Of a DNA stretch of 64,000 bases, positions 35,632-44,704 are shown one piece after another. Position 1 is the stretch's first letter; every line of letters starts with the position of its first letter. A model generated the notes under the pieces. It was not told the origin of the DNA. It made no database searches and worked only from the letters and a program-made list of their open reading frames with translations. The stretch is from Mycobacterium sp. ACS1612 (GTDB lineage Bacteria; Actinomycetota; Actinomycetes; Mycobacteriales; Mycobacteriaceae), in the NCBI RefSeq assembly GCF_001667505.1, contig NZ_LZHZ01000066.1, positions 50,111 to 114,110 on the forward strand, read 5' to 3'. The position numbers and the translations under genes are program-made.

Positions 35632-36863
35632 CCGCATCCCTGACCGCGGTCACCTCCGCGCTCGATATTCCGAAATCGCCCGACCGCAACCGGATGTACC
35701 GCGAAAGCGGCGCCCGGCTACGGGCAGCAATGGCGGACAACGGGGTCGACGCGCTGATCCTGCTCGGCAACGGCAGCGTGGTGTATGCCACCGGCGCAAG
35801 CTGGCCGCTGCTGGATGCGGGGCTGTCCCACGTCGAACGCCCCGTCGCGATCGTGCTGGCCGACGACGAGCATCCACACCTGTTCATGCCGCAGCGGGGT
35901 GGTGACGCATCGGAGACTGAGGTGCCGTCCGATCACCTGTATCCGCCGCTGTACCTCGAATTCGACGAGGGGGTGGAGCATTTCGCCCGGGTACTGGCCG
36001 AGCTCATCCCGGCAGCGGCGACGGTCGGCGTCGATGAACTGACCGGCGCGATGCGCCGAGCGGCGGACCGGTTGTTCCCCGGCGGCCCACCGGTAGACGC
36101 CGCACCTGTCGTGGGTGCGGCCAAACTGGTGAAGACGGCCGATCAGATCTCGTGTATCCGCCGGGCGTGCCGCATCACCGACGAGGCGGCCGTCGACGTG
36201 CAGAAGGCCCTGGCCCCCGGTGTCCGCCAGATCGACCTGTCGGCGGAATTCGTCCGGCGCGCGTTCGAACTCGGCGCCACCGCGAGCATGCTGGAGCCGA
36301 TCTGGCAGGTCATGCCTGCCACCAAGGCCGAGGGCACCTGGACCACACACGGCGACCTCGCGCTTCCGCTGCTGACCACGGAGCGCGAATTGGTCAAGGG
36401 TGACGTGTTGTGGACGGACGTCAGCATCACCTATACGGGGTTCTGCTCGGACTTCGGCCGGACCTGGTTGGTGGGCGAAACACCGTCCGAACGCCAGCAG
36501 GACCAGTTCCGGAAGTGGCGCAGCATCCTCGACGCGGTGCTGAAGGTGACCAAGGCGGGTGCGACGTCTGGCGACCTGGCGCGTGCCGCGATCGCCGCCA
36601 ACGGCGGTCAGAAGCCGTGGCTGCCGCACTTCTACCTGGGCCACGGCATCGGCACCAATGCGGCCGAAATGCCGATGATCGGAACGGATCTCGGCGAGGA
36701 ATTCGACGACAACTTCGTCTTCCCGGCCGGCATGGTGCTGGTGCTCGAGCCGGTGGTCTGGGAGGACGGCACCGGCGGCTATCGAAGCGAGGAGATTGTG
36801 GTGATCACCGAGGACGGCTACGTGCCGTTGACCAACTACCCGTATGCCCCCTATGGCGACTGA
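35628..36863 (+). CDS. M24-family metallopeptidase (Xaa-Pro peptidase-like)
   Basis: 411-residue pita-bread-fold protein. All five metal ligands are visible: Asp in LWTDVS, Asp in CSDFGRT, His in LGHGIG, Glu in VLEPVVW and Glu in RSEEIVV. N-terminal creatinase-like domain about 1-160. It could cleave Xaa-Pro bonds or act on a non-peptide amide. It overlaps the amidohydrolase by ATGA and the next M24 protein, which lacks several of these ligands. Confidence 0.88.
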   Translation: MTASLTAVTSALDIPKSPDRNRMYRESGARLRAAMADNGVDALILLGNGSVVYATGASWPLLDAGLSHVERPVAIVLADDEHPHLFMPQRGGDASETEVPSDHLYPPLYLEFDEGVEHFARVLAELIPAAATVGVDELTGAMRRAADRLFPGGPPVDAAPVVGAAKLVKTADQISCIRRACRITDEAAVDVQKALAPGVRQIDLSAEFVRRAFELGATASMLEPIWQVMPATKAEGTWTTHGDLALPLLTTERELVKGDVLWTDVSITYTGFCSDFGRTWLVGETPSERQQDQFRKWRSILDAVLKVTKAGATSGDLARAAIAANGGQKPWLPHFYLGHGIGTNAAEMPMIGTDLGEEFDDNFVFPAGMVLVLEPVVWEDGTGGYRSEEIVVITEDGYVPLTNYPYAPYGD

Positions 36864-37968
36864 AATCGTGCCCGACGAACGGGCATTGCGAATCGGTCGG
36901 CGCGAACGCGCCTTCGCCCAGATGGAAGCGCACGACCTCGATGTGCTGGTGCTCGGCAGGCAGGCCAACGTCCGGTACTTCTCCGGCGCGCCGCAGTTGT
37001 GGGTCGCAGGTACCAGGCCATTCGGGCCGATCTGCACGGTCGTGCGCTCGAGCAGAGACATCCACTTGAACAGCACATGGGACGAGGGGATGCCTGACGA
37101 CATCCCACACGAGAACCTCTACGGATTGGCGTGGAACCCGATGACCTTGATCGAGGTGCTCAAGGCAATCCCCGGCGCCTCGACCGCGCGTCGGGTCGGA
37201 ACCGACGCGCTCACACCGTCATTCGCCAAGCTGCTTCCGCTGGCGTTCCCGAACGCCGAGTTCGTCGACGGTGAACTGGCCATGCGCACCGCACGGCGGA
37301 TCAAGACGCCGGAAGAGGTGATCGCGCTGCGCGGGGCGTTGCAAATCGCCGAGGAATCCCTGGCCGCTGCGGTCGGCGCGGTTGCGGTGGGCGCCACCGC
37401 AAAGGACTTGACGGCAATTCTGCTGGAGGCACAGGCCGCGGGCGGGGTGAGTACGCCCGCCACGCAGGAAGGTGTGTGGATCACGTCGCGGCGCGCCGGT
37501 GGGCGGATTCAAAGCGGCGATCTGGTGGCCTTCTCGGCAGGCGTCCTGCGCGACGGCTATGTCGGCGAGGTGGGTCGGACGTGGCCGGTCGGCGAGGTCG
37601 ATCCGTCGGCTCTGTACGACCGGTGGAATGCCTTGTGGGACAGGCTCGCGGCGGCATGCCAACCCGGTCGGCCCGCGGTGGACCTGCTCAAGGCGTATGA
37701 GGACGCCGGTGAGCCGCTGCCGCCCATGCCGGTCGCCCATGGCCTGGGGCTGGGATTCGACCCACCCGTCGTGGTGCCGCCACTGCGCGCCACCGCGACG
37801 CAGGAAATCCTGGACCCAGGAATGGTGCTGTCGGTCACCGGTTACGTGTGGCAGGACGGGTTGGGTGCGGTGTTCGGGCGCGAGGCAGTGCTCATCGCGC
37901 CGGACGGCCCGGAGCTGTTGACGTCGAGTCCGTCGTGGGGCGATCGCGCCAGCGCGGCAGTCAGCTGA
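36853..37968 (+). CDS. M24-fold protein with degraded metal site
   Basis: 371-residue creatinase/prolidase-fold protein. Three of the five metal ligands are changed compared with its neighbour: Ser in AFSAGV for Asp, Glu in GEVGRT for Asp, Thr in SVTGYVW for Glu. His in AHGLGLG and Glu in GREAVLI remain. Creatinase, a metal-free enzyme, shows that the fold can work this way. It may instead be an inactive partner of the upstream peptidase. ATG 36853 chosen (ATG 36844 also possible); neither has a clear ribosome site. Confidence 0.82.
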   Translation: MATEIVPDERALRIGRRERAFAQMEAHDLDVLVLGRQANVRYFSGAPQLWVAGTRPFGPICTVVRSSRDIHLNSTWDEGMPDDIPHENLYGLAWNPMTLIEVLKAIPGASTARRVGTDALTPSFAKLLPLAFPNAEFVDGELAMRTARRIKTPEEVIALRGALQIAEESLAAAVGAVAVGATAKDLTAILLEAQAAGGVSTPATQEGVWITSRRAGGRIQSGDLVAFSAGVLRDGYVGEVGRTWPVGEVDPSALYDRWNALWDRLAAACQPGRPAVDLLKAYEDAGEPLPPMPVAHGLGLGFDPPVVVPPLRATATQEILDPGMVLSVTGYVWQDGLGAVFGREAVLIAPDGPELLTSSPSWGDRASAAVS

Positions 37969-37978
37969 AGGAGTTCTG

Positions 37979-38947
37979 ATGGCAGACAGTAAAAGTCGTC
38001 CCAAGCCCGAAGAGATCATTCTCTACGAGAAGGATCCGAAGACCAAGATCGCCACGATCACCTTCAACCGTCCCGAGTACCTCAATGCGCCCACCTCGAT
38101 GGCTAGGTTGCGGTACGCGGATCTGCTTCGCGCCGCGACCGTCGACAACGACGTCAAAGTCGTGGTGATTCGAGGCGTCGGAGACAACCTCGGCAGCGGC
38201 GCCGATCTGCCGGAATTCATGGAGGGCTACGACGACACGGATCTCCGGCTGGCCGAACTACGGCTGGAGGACGAGGGCGTCGGCGAGGTCAGCTATCCGC
38301 CTGCGGGGACGTTCCGCAGCGGGGCAACCATCAGCGCCTGGTATGCGAACGTGCAGGCAGGTAACCGGCCGCTGCAGGAACTCAAGAAGATCAGCATCGT
38401 CGAAGCCAAGGGCTACTGCTACGGCTGGCACTTCTACCAGTGCGCCGACGCGGATCTGGTGATCTCGTCCGAGGACGCTCTTTTCGGTCATCCGTCGTTC
38501 CGCTATTACGGCTGGGGCCCGCGGATGTGGACGTGGGTGCAGATGATGGGCCTGCGGAAGTTCCAGGAGATGGTGTTCACCGGACGGCCCTTTACGGCCG
38601 CCGAGATGTATGACTGCAATTTCCTCAACAAGGTGGTACCGCGGGATCAGCTCGAGGCGGAGGTCGACAAGTACGCGCGGGCCTGCGCGCGAAACCGGCC
38701 CGTTGACACCGTCTTTCAGCAGAAGATGTTCTTCGAGATCTACAAGCAGCACCAGGGCGAGTACATGGGCAGTCTGTTGTCCGCGTTCTTCGAGTCGATG
38801 GGCAGCGGTGTCGCGAACGACGACACCGAAGACCTCGACATGATGGACGCCATCGACAGCGGACTGGCCGACGCCGTCAACGACAACGACAGCAAGTTCC
38901 CGCCCGAGTTCCGGTTGAGTAAGTCGAACCGCAAGAAGAAGAGCTAG
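37979..38947 (+). CDS. Crotonase-family protein, atypical
   Basis: 322-residue crotonase fold protein, longer than usual through an insertion at about 80-125. ATITFNRPEYLNAP is the N-terminal signature. The two hydratase glutamates are absent: GWHFYQCAD carries His and GHPSFRYYG carries Ser. A basic tail ends KSNRKKKS. AAGGAG precedes ATG. Its stop overlaps the start of the double CoA-transferase, so the two likely act on the same CoA ester. Confidence 0.83.
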   Translation: MADSKSRPKPEEIILYEKDPKTKIATITFNRPEYLNAPTSMARLRYADLLRAATVDNDVKVVVIRGVGDNLGSGADLPEFMEGYDDTDLRLAELRLEDEGVGEVSYPPAGTFRSGATISAWYANVQAGNRPLQELKKISIVEAKGYCYGWHFYQCADADLVISSEDALFGHPSFRYYGWGPRMWTWVQMMGLRKFQEMVFTGRPFTAAEMYDCNFLNKVVPRDQLEAEVDKYARACARNRPVDTVFQQKMFFEIYKQHQGEYMGSLLSAFFESMGSGVANDDTEDLDMMDAIDSGLADAVNDNDSKFPPEFRLSKSNRKKKS

Positions 38948-41349
38948 TGACGGCGCTCGACGGTTTCATCGTCGTCGACCTCTCCAGCGGCATCGCTGGC
39001 GCGTACTGCACCAAGCTGCTGGCCGACGGTGGCGCCGAGATCATCAAAGTGGAGACGCCCCAAGGTGATCCGCTGCGCCGTTGGTCGGCCTCGGGCGCCG
39101 ACATTCGATCGGGTGACGGTGGCGCACTGTTCAGCTTCCTGGCCTGTTCGAAGCGCAGCGTCGTCGCGGACGTCGACACCGACCTGGACTTCGTCAATGA
39201 GTTGCTCGCCGACGCTGACGCGGTGGTGTGGTCGCGGGGTTCGGCGGTCGCTGACGCGTTGCCACCCGCTGAAATCCGCCGCGCGCATCCGCACCTGACC
39301 GTCACGTCCATCACGCCGTTCGGTCTGGACGGGCCGTGGGCGGACCGGCCCGCCACCGAGTTCACCCTGCAGGCGTGGTCGGGCGGCATCGTCGGGCTCG
39401 GGCGCGGATCGGCTGACCGCGCACCGGTTTTCGTCGGCGGTCAGGTCGGCGAGTACCTCGCGGGCGCGTATGCCAGCGCCGCGACGTTAGCATCGAGGAT
39501 GCGTGGCGCCGCTGAATTGATCGACCTGTCGATGCTCGAGACCCAGATCCTCGGCCTCACCTATTATCCGGTGAGCTACTTCGAGATGCTCGGCAGGCCG
39601 TGGCGTGACGCGCGCCGGCTCACCGTGCCCGGTATTGCGCGGGCCAAGGACGGTCTGATCGACATCGGCTGCGGGACCGCGCAGCAGTGGTTCGATCTGT
39701 GCGCGATGACCGGCCATCAGGACTGGATCGACGAGGAGTCGCCGCTGTCGATCACCGAACAGGCCAACGAGAAGGCCGACGAACTGTACGCCTGGGTCGA
39801 GAGCAAGACCGTCGACGAGATCCGCGATCTCGCGACCGCGTTCAGGATCCCCAACGCGCCGGTCGCCAACGGCGCCAATGTCGAATCCCTCGACCACTTC
39901 GTCGAGCGCAAGTCCTTCGTGCGCAATCCGCGCGATGGATTCACCCAACCGGCGCCGCCGTATCGCACCACGCCGGACGTGCTGCGAGCGCCACAACCGG
40001 CGCCGCGACTCGGCGAGCACACCGACCAGTACCGCCGAAACGGACAAACGAGTCGAAAAAAGGCCCGAAATCGCGCCCAAATGTCCGTTACGGCGTTGCC
40101 GTTCGAGGGGTTGCGCGTTGTCGACATGACGACGTTCTGGGCCGGGCCGTCGTGCACCCACATGCTCGCCATGCTGGGCGCCGAGGTGATCCATGTCGAG
40201 TCGACGCGGCGCCCGGACGGCACCCGGTTGATCGCGGGCATCCCGGTCACCGAGGACCAGTGGTGGGAGAAGTCGCCGATCTTCTCCGGGCTCAACACCA
40301 ACAAGAAGGGGCTGACGCTCGACCTGCAGAGCGCCGCGGGCCGCGAACTGCTGATGCGGCTGATCGAAACCTGCGACGTCATCGTCGAGAACTTCACCCC
40401 GCGTGTGCTCGACCAGATGGGCCTGGATTTCGCTGCCGTGCAGGCGGTTCGGCCCGATGCGATCATGCTGCGGATGCCCGGCTTCGGCCTCGACGGACCG
40501 TGGCGGGACAACTCGGCGTTCGCCTACGTCATCGAGGCGGCGTCCGGGATCAGTTGGCTGACCGGGTATCCGGACCACAACCCGTACGAACCGTATTCCG
40601 TCGGCGACCCCAACGCGGGCGTGCATGCGCTCAACGCGATGCTGATCGCGCTCGAGCATCGTCGCCGAACCGGTCAGGGCGTGCACATCGAGGCGGCGAT
40701 GGTGGACGCCGCGCTCAACGCCGCCGCCGAGCAGGTGATCGAGCACTCGGCCTACGGCGCGCTACTGCAGCGCGACGGAAACCGCGGGCCGACGGCCGCG
40801 CCGCAGAATCTCTATCGCACCAGCGAGATCGACGAGTTCGGCAGGCGGGACTGTTGGGTCGCCGTCGCGGTCACCACCGCCGCCCAATGGTCGGGATTGT
40901 CTGCGGCGCTTGGTGATCCGGAGTGGGCGACGGATCCCGCGCTGGCGACGGCAGACGGCAGGCGCCGACACCACGACCGGATCGACGAGCAGCTGAACGC
41001 ATGGTGTGACATTCGCACCGGCGACGAGATCGTCGAGGCGCTGTGGGGCCGCGGGGTGCCGGTCGCAAAGGTCATGCAACCGCACCGGCAATCGGAGCTG
41101 CCGCAGTTGGCCGCGCGCGGCTTCTTCGAGGACGTCGCGCACCCGGTGAACGCGGCGACACCGCACAGCACGCTGCCGTTCCGGTCGACGCGCGGGTTGG
41201 AGCGGATCCATGTGCGGCCCGCGCCACTTCTCGGGCAGCACAATCGAGAGGTGCTGTCGGAGCTGGGACTAAGCGATCAGGAGATCGACGATCTCGACGC
41301 CGCGGGCGTGATCGGCACTGCGCCGGCAATGGGCGGCGCGAACGTCTGA
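38947..41349 (+). CDS. Tandem CaiB/BaiF CoA-transferase fusion
   Basis: 800-residue protein containing two class III CoA-transferase units. Unit 1 (about 1-358) begins LDGFIVVDLSSGIAGAYCTK; unit 2 (about 385-800) begins FEGLRVVDMTTFWAGPSCTH and keeps the GLNTNKKGLTLDLQS motif. Class III enzymes work as interlocked dimers, so a fused pair is plausible. The linker, residues 364-382, is encoded exactly by a 57-bp hairpin repeat (40036-40092) and is very basic. An ATG at 40081 inside the repeat could start unit 2 separately, but no ribosome site is seen. Confidence 0.87.
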   Translation: MTALDGFIVVDLSSGIAGAYCTKLLADGGAEIIKVETPQGDPLRRWSASGADIRSGDGGALFSFLACSKRSVVADVDTDLDFVNELLADADAVVWSRGSAVADALPPAEIRRAHPHLTVTSITPFGLDGPWADRPATEFTLQAWSGGIVGLGRGSADRAPVFVGGQVGEYLAGAYASAATLASRMRGAAELIDLSMLETQILGLTYYPVSYFEMLGRPWRDARRLTVPGIARAKDGLIDIGCGTAQQWFDLCAMTGHQDWIDEESPLSITEQANEKADELYAWVESKTVDEIRDLATAFRIPNAPVANGANVESLDHFVERKSFVRNPRDGFTQPAPPYRTTPDVLRAPQPAPRLGEHTDQYRRNGQTSRKKARNRAQMSVTALPFEGLRVVDMTTFWAGPSCTHMLAMLGAEVIHVESTRRPDGTRLIAGIPVTEDQWWEKSPIFSGLNTNKKGLTLDLQSAAGRELLMRLIETCDVIVENFTPRVLDQMGLDFAAVQAVRPDAIMLRMPGFGLDGPWRDNSAFAYVIEAASGISWLTGYPDHNPYEPYSVGDPNAGVHALNAMLIALEHRRRTGQGVHIEAAMVDAALNAAAEQVIEHSAYGALLQRDGNRGPTAAPQNLYRTSEIDEFGRRDCWVAVAVTTAAQWSGLSAALGDPEWATDPALATADGRRRHHDRIDEQLNAWCDIRTGDEIVEALWGRGVPVAKVMQPHRQSELPQLAARGFFEDVAHPVNAATPHSTLPFRSTRGLERIHVRPAPLLGQHNREVLSELGLSDQEIDDLDAAGVIGTAPAMGGANV
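40033..40095 (+). repeat. 57-bp hairpin repeat, copy C, in frame in a gene
   Basis: Arms CGCCGAAACGGACA (40033-40046) and TGTCCGTTACGGCG (40082-40095) pair with one mismatch; the CGAA...TACG core spans 57 bp, 19 codons. The loop core CGAAAAAAGGCCCGAAATC resembles the loops of copies A and D. It separates two CoA-transferase domains and keeps the frame open. Confidence 0.7.
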
Positions 41350-41378
41350 ACGCAAAAGCGGCAAACTATCATGGACTC

Positions 41379-41903
41379 ATGGCTGCAAGCGGAAAGCGTC
41401 CGGCCCGCCGTCGAACGTCCCCACTGGATCCGGCGGTCGCCGACACGGACGAGGTCTCGGTTTCCACTGTCGACGAAACCGACCGTGAGATCATCCGCTT
41501 ACTGTGTGCAAACGGACGGGCCAGCAATGTCGACATCGCCAAAACCATTGGCGTCACCGAGACCACCGTCCGCAAACGCATCGCAAGGCTGTTGTCCACC
41601 GGTGCCATCGAAGTCGTCGCGATACCGAGTCCGAGCCTGGCCGGACTGAACCTGTCTGCGATCATCGGGATCTCCACCGAACTGCACAGTCTGCGTACCG
41701 TCTGCCGAAACCTCGCGGCGCTGCCCGAGGTCCGCTACTGCGGATACTCAACCGGCCGTTTCGATCTCATCATCGAGGCCTTCTTCGCCGATCAGGCGCA
41801 CGTGCTGAGCTTCACCACCGATGTGCTCGGCGCGATGGAGGGCATCACCGCGGTGGAGACCTCGCTGATCCTCAAGATCGAGAAGTTCTCGTTCGAGTGG
41901 TAG
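41379..41903 (+). CDS. Lrp/AsnC-family regulator
   Basis: 174-residue Lrp/AsnC regulator with an N-terminal extension rich in Arg/Lys. The HTH lies at about 35-75 (IIRLLCANGRASNVDIAKTI, then VTETTVRKRIARLL) and the RAM ligand domain follows (SLRTVCRNLAALPEVRYCGY). Such regulators usually sense amino acids. It converges with the permease gene 4 bp away and probably controls that amine/amino-acid module. ATG 41379 chosen as the nearest start to the fold. Confidence 0.87.
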   Translation: MAASGKRPARRRTSPLDPAVADTDEVSVSTVDETDREIIRLLCANGRASNVDIAKTIGVTETTVRKRIARLLSTGAIEVVAIPSPSLAGLNLSAIIGISTELHSLRTVCRNLAALPEVRYCGYSTGRFDLIIEAFFADQAHVLSFTTDVLGAMEGITAVETSLILKIEKFSFEW

Positions 41904-41907
41904 TCCG

Positions 41908-43401
41908 CTATTCGGTCGCGGGCTGCTCGATCTGGTAGACGTTGGTCTTCGTCAGCTGCTCGTACTGCGCCGGATTGTGGATGCGCAGCCAGTAGGTACG
42001 CAGCACGCCGACGAGAATCAGTGCGGGAAGGCTCAGTAGCAGCACGGTGTTGATCCAGCCGGTCTGCCCGGACAGCAGCGCGAAGTTCTTGGCCACCAGA
42101 TACGAGGCGATCAGAAGACCCACAAGGCTCAGCAGCGGAGCGACCAACGTGCTCCACCGCGACAGCCCATGGTCGGTGTGCCGGATGTTGAAGTACACCA
42201 GGATCGAGGCCGAACACATTGTTTGCAACACGATCACCGCGAGTACGCCGCCGGAGACCACGGGCAGGAAGACGTTGAGATACGCGTCCTTGGCGCCCGC
42301 GATGATGAATGCGCCGATCACCAACAAGGCGAAAACCGTCTGCACGACGTTCGCACGGTGCGGCGAGCGGTGGATCGGATGCACGCGCGCGGTGGACTCG
42401 GGCAGCAGGCGTTCACGACCCAGCGTGTGCAGATAGCGGATTGCGGTGTTGTGAAATGCCAATGCTGACGCGAATGCGCTGGTAACCAACAAGATCTCGG
42501 TGACCACGACGGCTGGGTGTCCGACGTAGCTCTCCATGGCGGTGAAGACGAGTCGGACGGGATCGGCGGTTGATGCGGCCACGATCTGCGTCTTGCCGTA
42601 CGCCGTGAAGATGATCCACGCCATGAATGTGTAGAAGATGCCGAGGAATCCGACCGCCAGGTAGATAGCGCGGGGCACCGTCTTCTCGGGCTGCCGCGAC
42701 TCCTCGGCGTAGATCGCCGTCGACTCGAATCCGATGAACGCGCCGAACACGATGGCGAACATGGCGCCCGTGCCGCCGCCCGCGAAGATGGCCGACGGCG
42801 CGAACGAACTGAAGTCGATGCCTTCTGGGCCGCCCCTGAACAACACGCAGATGCCGAGGATCAGCAGCACACCCGCCTCGGTCATCAGTGCCACCCCGAG
42901 GACCTTGGCGCTGATCGAGATCTGGCGGTGGCCGAGGAACGCCACGATCGCCAGTGACGCCAACGACCAAGCCCACCAAGGGATGTCGGCGCCGGTGACC
43001 CTGTCCAACGGTGTTGCGGCGAACGCGCCCACGACGGCGATCTCGCCGATGGCGATGGTCGAGTAGGAGACCATCGCCAGGATCGCGGCCCCACCACCGG
43101 CCATCTTCCCGAAAGCTTGACCGATGTAGGCGTAGAACGCGCCGGCATTCGGTATGCGCAGCGCCATCTTGGTGAGCCCGACGGCGAAGAAGAGCAGCAC
43201 CAAGCTGGCCACGAGTTGCGCACCTGGCGCGCCGATTCCGCCGATGCTGAACGACAGAGGTGTGTATCCGGCGACGACCAGCAGGGGGCCGGCGGCGGCG
43301 ATCACGAAGAACGCCAGTTCGAGCGGCCCCATGCCTTTCGGCCGGGGCGCGCTCTGGCGGGTTGGCGAGTCCAGCTTGGGCTTCGGTGAGGTCTCTGTCA
43401 T
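41908..43401 (-). CDS. APC-family amino acid or amine permease
   Basis: 497-residue inner-membrane transporter with about 12 hydrophobic helices. GMGPLELAFFVIAAAGPLLVVAG is helix 1; FGAFIGFESTAIYAEESRQPEKTVPRAIY is the APC signature around helix 6 (core GFESTAIYAEE). It imports an amino acid, polyamine or related amine by proton symport. It overlaps the upstream DUF1116 gene by ATGA, in an operon with the glutamine synthetase-like ligase. Confidence 0.88.
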   Translation of the reverse strand: MTETSPKPKLDSPTRQSAPRPKGMGPLELAFFVIAAAGPLLVVAGYTPLSFSIGGIGAPGAQLVASLVLLFFAVGLTKMALRIPNAGAFYAYIGQAFGKMAGGGAAILAMVSYSTIAIGEIAVVGAFAATPLDRVTGADIPWWAWSLASLAIVAFLGHRQISISAKVLGVALMTEAGVLLILGICVLFRGGPEGIDFSSFAPSAIFAGGGTGAMFAIVFGAFIGFESTAIYAEESRQPEKTVPRAIYLAVGFLGIFYTFMAWIIFTAYGKTQIVAASTADPVRLVFTAMESYVGHPAVVVTEILLVTSAFASALAFHNTAIRYLHTLGRERLLPESTARVHPIHRSPHRANVVQTVFALLVIGAFIIAGAKDAYLNVFLPVVSGGVLAVIVLQTMCSASILVYFNIRHTDHGLSRWSTLVAPLLSLVGLLIASYLVAKNFALLSGQTGWINTVLLLSLPALILVGVLRTYWLRIHNPAQYEQLTKTNVYQIEQPATE

Positions 43402-44699
43402 CGGACACCGTCCGTGTCGTACTGAGCACGGTAGGCGGTGAACGCCGACTCGAAGCAGTCGAGGTCCGGGATCAGCAGGCCCGCGCCGATCTGCCCGCCG
43501 GAGCGGCCCGCGAGTCCACCGTCGATCATCGGTGTTCGTCCTAGCCGCCGGACCTCCATCAAGTCGATGCCCACCGGGGTGCCGCGGAATCCCAGCGCAG
43601 GTATCGCGAAGTCCGGGTGCTCGGCGAGCGTGATGTCGTAGAGCGCAAGGTTGTTCGCCATCATCTTCTCGAAGCTGCCGCCCTGGTAAGCCTGCAGCGC
43701 GGGCGCGGCGGCCTGCGCGAACGCGCCAAGTCCCGCCACTTCAGTGAAGCAGCTTTCGCCGCCGATCCATTCGACGTCGTCCTGGCCGAACCCGTCGAAG
43801 AACTTGCCGTCGAGGCGCGGATGCGCACCGGTGAACCATTGATCGCCCAACCCGCTGACGCGGATCGCGAACGAGCGGCAGTTGATGTTCATTCCGCTGA
43901 GCAGTGTGCTGGCAGGCACGCCGTGCGCGGCGTCCGCGATGGCCTTGGCCGCCGCCATCCCCATACGCAGGAACGTGTAGTCGTTCTCCCGGAAGAAGTC
44001 GAGTACATCGGATACCGCGGTCGCACTGCGCGTGTTGCCCATCTTGATGAAGGACGATGTCAGTTCACGCTCGAAAATCATTGTGCCTGCGGTGTTACGG
44101 CTGTGCAGCTCGTCACCGAGGCGCAGCGCCCGCGTCATGATCGGCTTCAACGGAAGCGGCCCGTGCAGTTTCAGCGCTTCGGCCAGCACCGGGGCCATGG
44201 TGTGCTCCAACCACCGCAGGCCGTCCCGGACCTCGTCGTTGTACGAACCGTAGTTCAGGCGGTGCCTGCTCTTGCCCTCGTAGAGGTTGCAGAACGCAGT
44301 GCCGCCGTAGGTGTCTTCCCGGACCACCAGCACGGGCATGGAGGCGGTGTAGATTCCCGCGACGGATCCGATGCAGTGATGCTGCTGGGTGCTGCGCACG
44401 ACGATGCGGCCGCTGTCGAGTCCTTTCTCGGCCGCCTCGAGCGAATCGGCGAGTCCTTCGTACACAGCGGCGAACAGAATCGACCGGCGCTGCCCGCCGG
44501 TGTACTGCGGCCACTCCAACGGCGCTCCCGACGTCAGGATCGTCGCATCGGTCATCCCGGGAACGACGGCGCGGGCCGCGGCGACGTCGACGAGCACCGG
44601 TTCGGCAGACAACAGGCGTTCCAGCGCAGTGGCATTCGCTTGCCTACGCCGCAGTTCGGCGTTCTCGGTCAACGGTAGCGGCATCGTTTCTGTCGTCAT
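43398..44699 (-). CDS. DUF1116 protein (AllG/YlbE-like)
   Basis: 433-residue DUF1116 protein. In E. coli the related AllG (YlbE) is one of three proteins of the oxamate carbamoyltransferase complex of allantoin degradation; the partners FdrA/AllF and AllH are not present here. Recognisable stretches are TSGAPLEWPQYTGGQR, NRxxG-like SRNTAGTMIFERELT and GMNINCRSFAIRVSG. Its role with a permease and an amide-forming ligase is unclear. ATG 44699; the longer frame into the ligase gene is not supported. Confidence 0.75.
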   Translation of the reverse strand: MTTETMPLPLTENAELRRRQANATALERLLSAEPVLVDVAAARAVVPGMTDATILTSGAPLEWPQYTGGQRRSILFAAVYEGLADSLEAAEKGLDSGRIVVRSTQQHHCIGSVAGIYTASMPVLVVREDTYGGTAFCNLYEGKSRHRLNYGSYNDEVRDGLRWLEHTMAPVLAEALKLHGPLPLKPIMTRALRLGDELHSRNTAGTMIFERELTSSFIKMGNTRSATAVSDVLDFFRENDYTFLRMGMAAAKAIADAAHGVPASTLLSGMNINCRSFAIRVSGLGDQWFTGAHPRLDGKFFDGFGQDDVEWIGGESCFTEVAGLGAFAQAAAPALQAYQGGSFEKMMANNLALYDITLAEHPDFAIPALGFRGTPVGIDLMEVRRLGRTPMIDGGLAGRSGGQIGAGLLIPDLDCFESAFTAYRAQYDTDGVR

Positions 44700-44704
44700 C
44701 GCCG

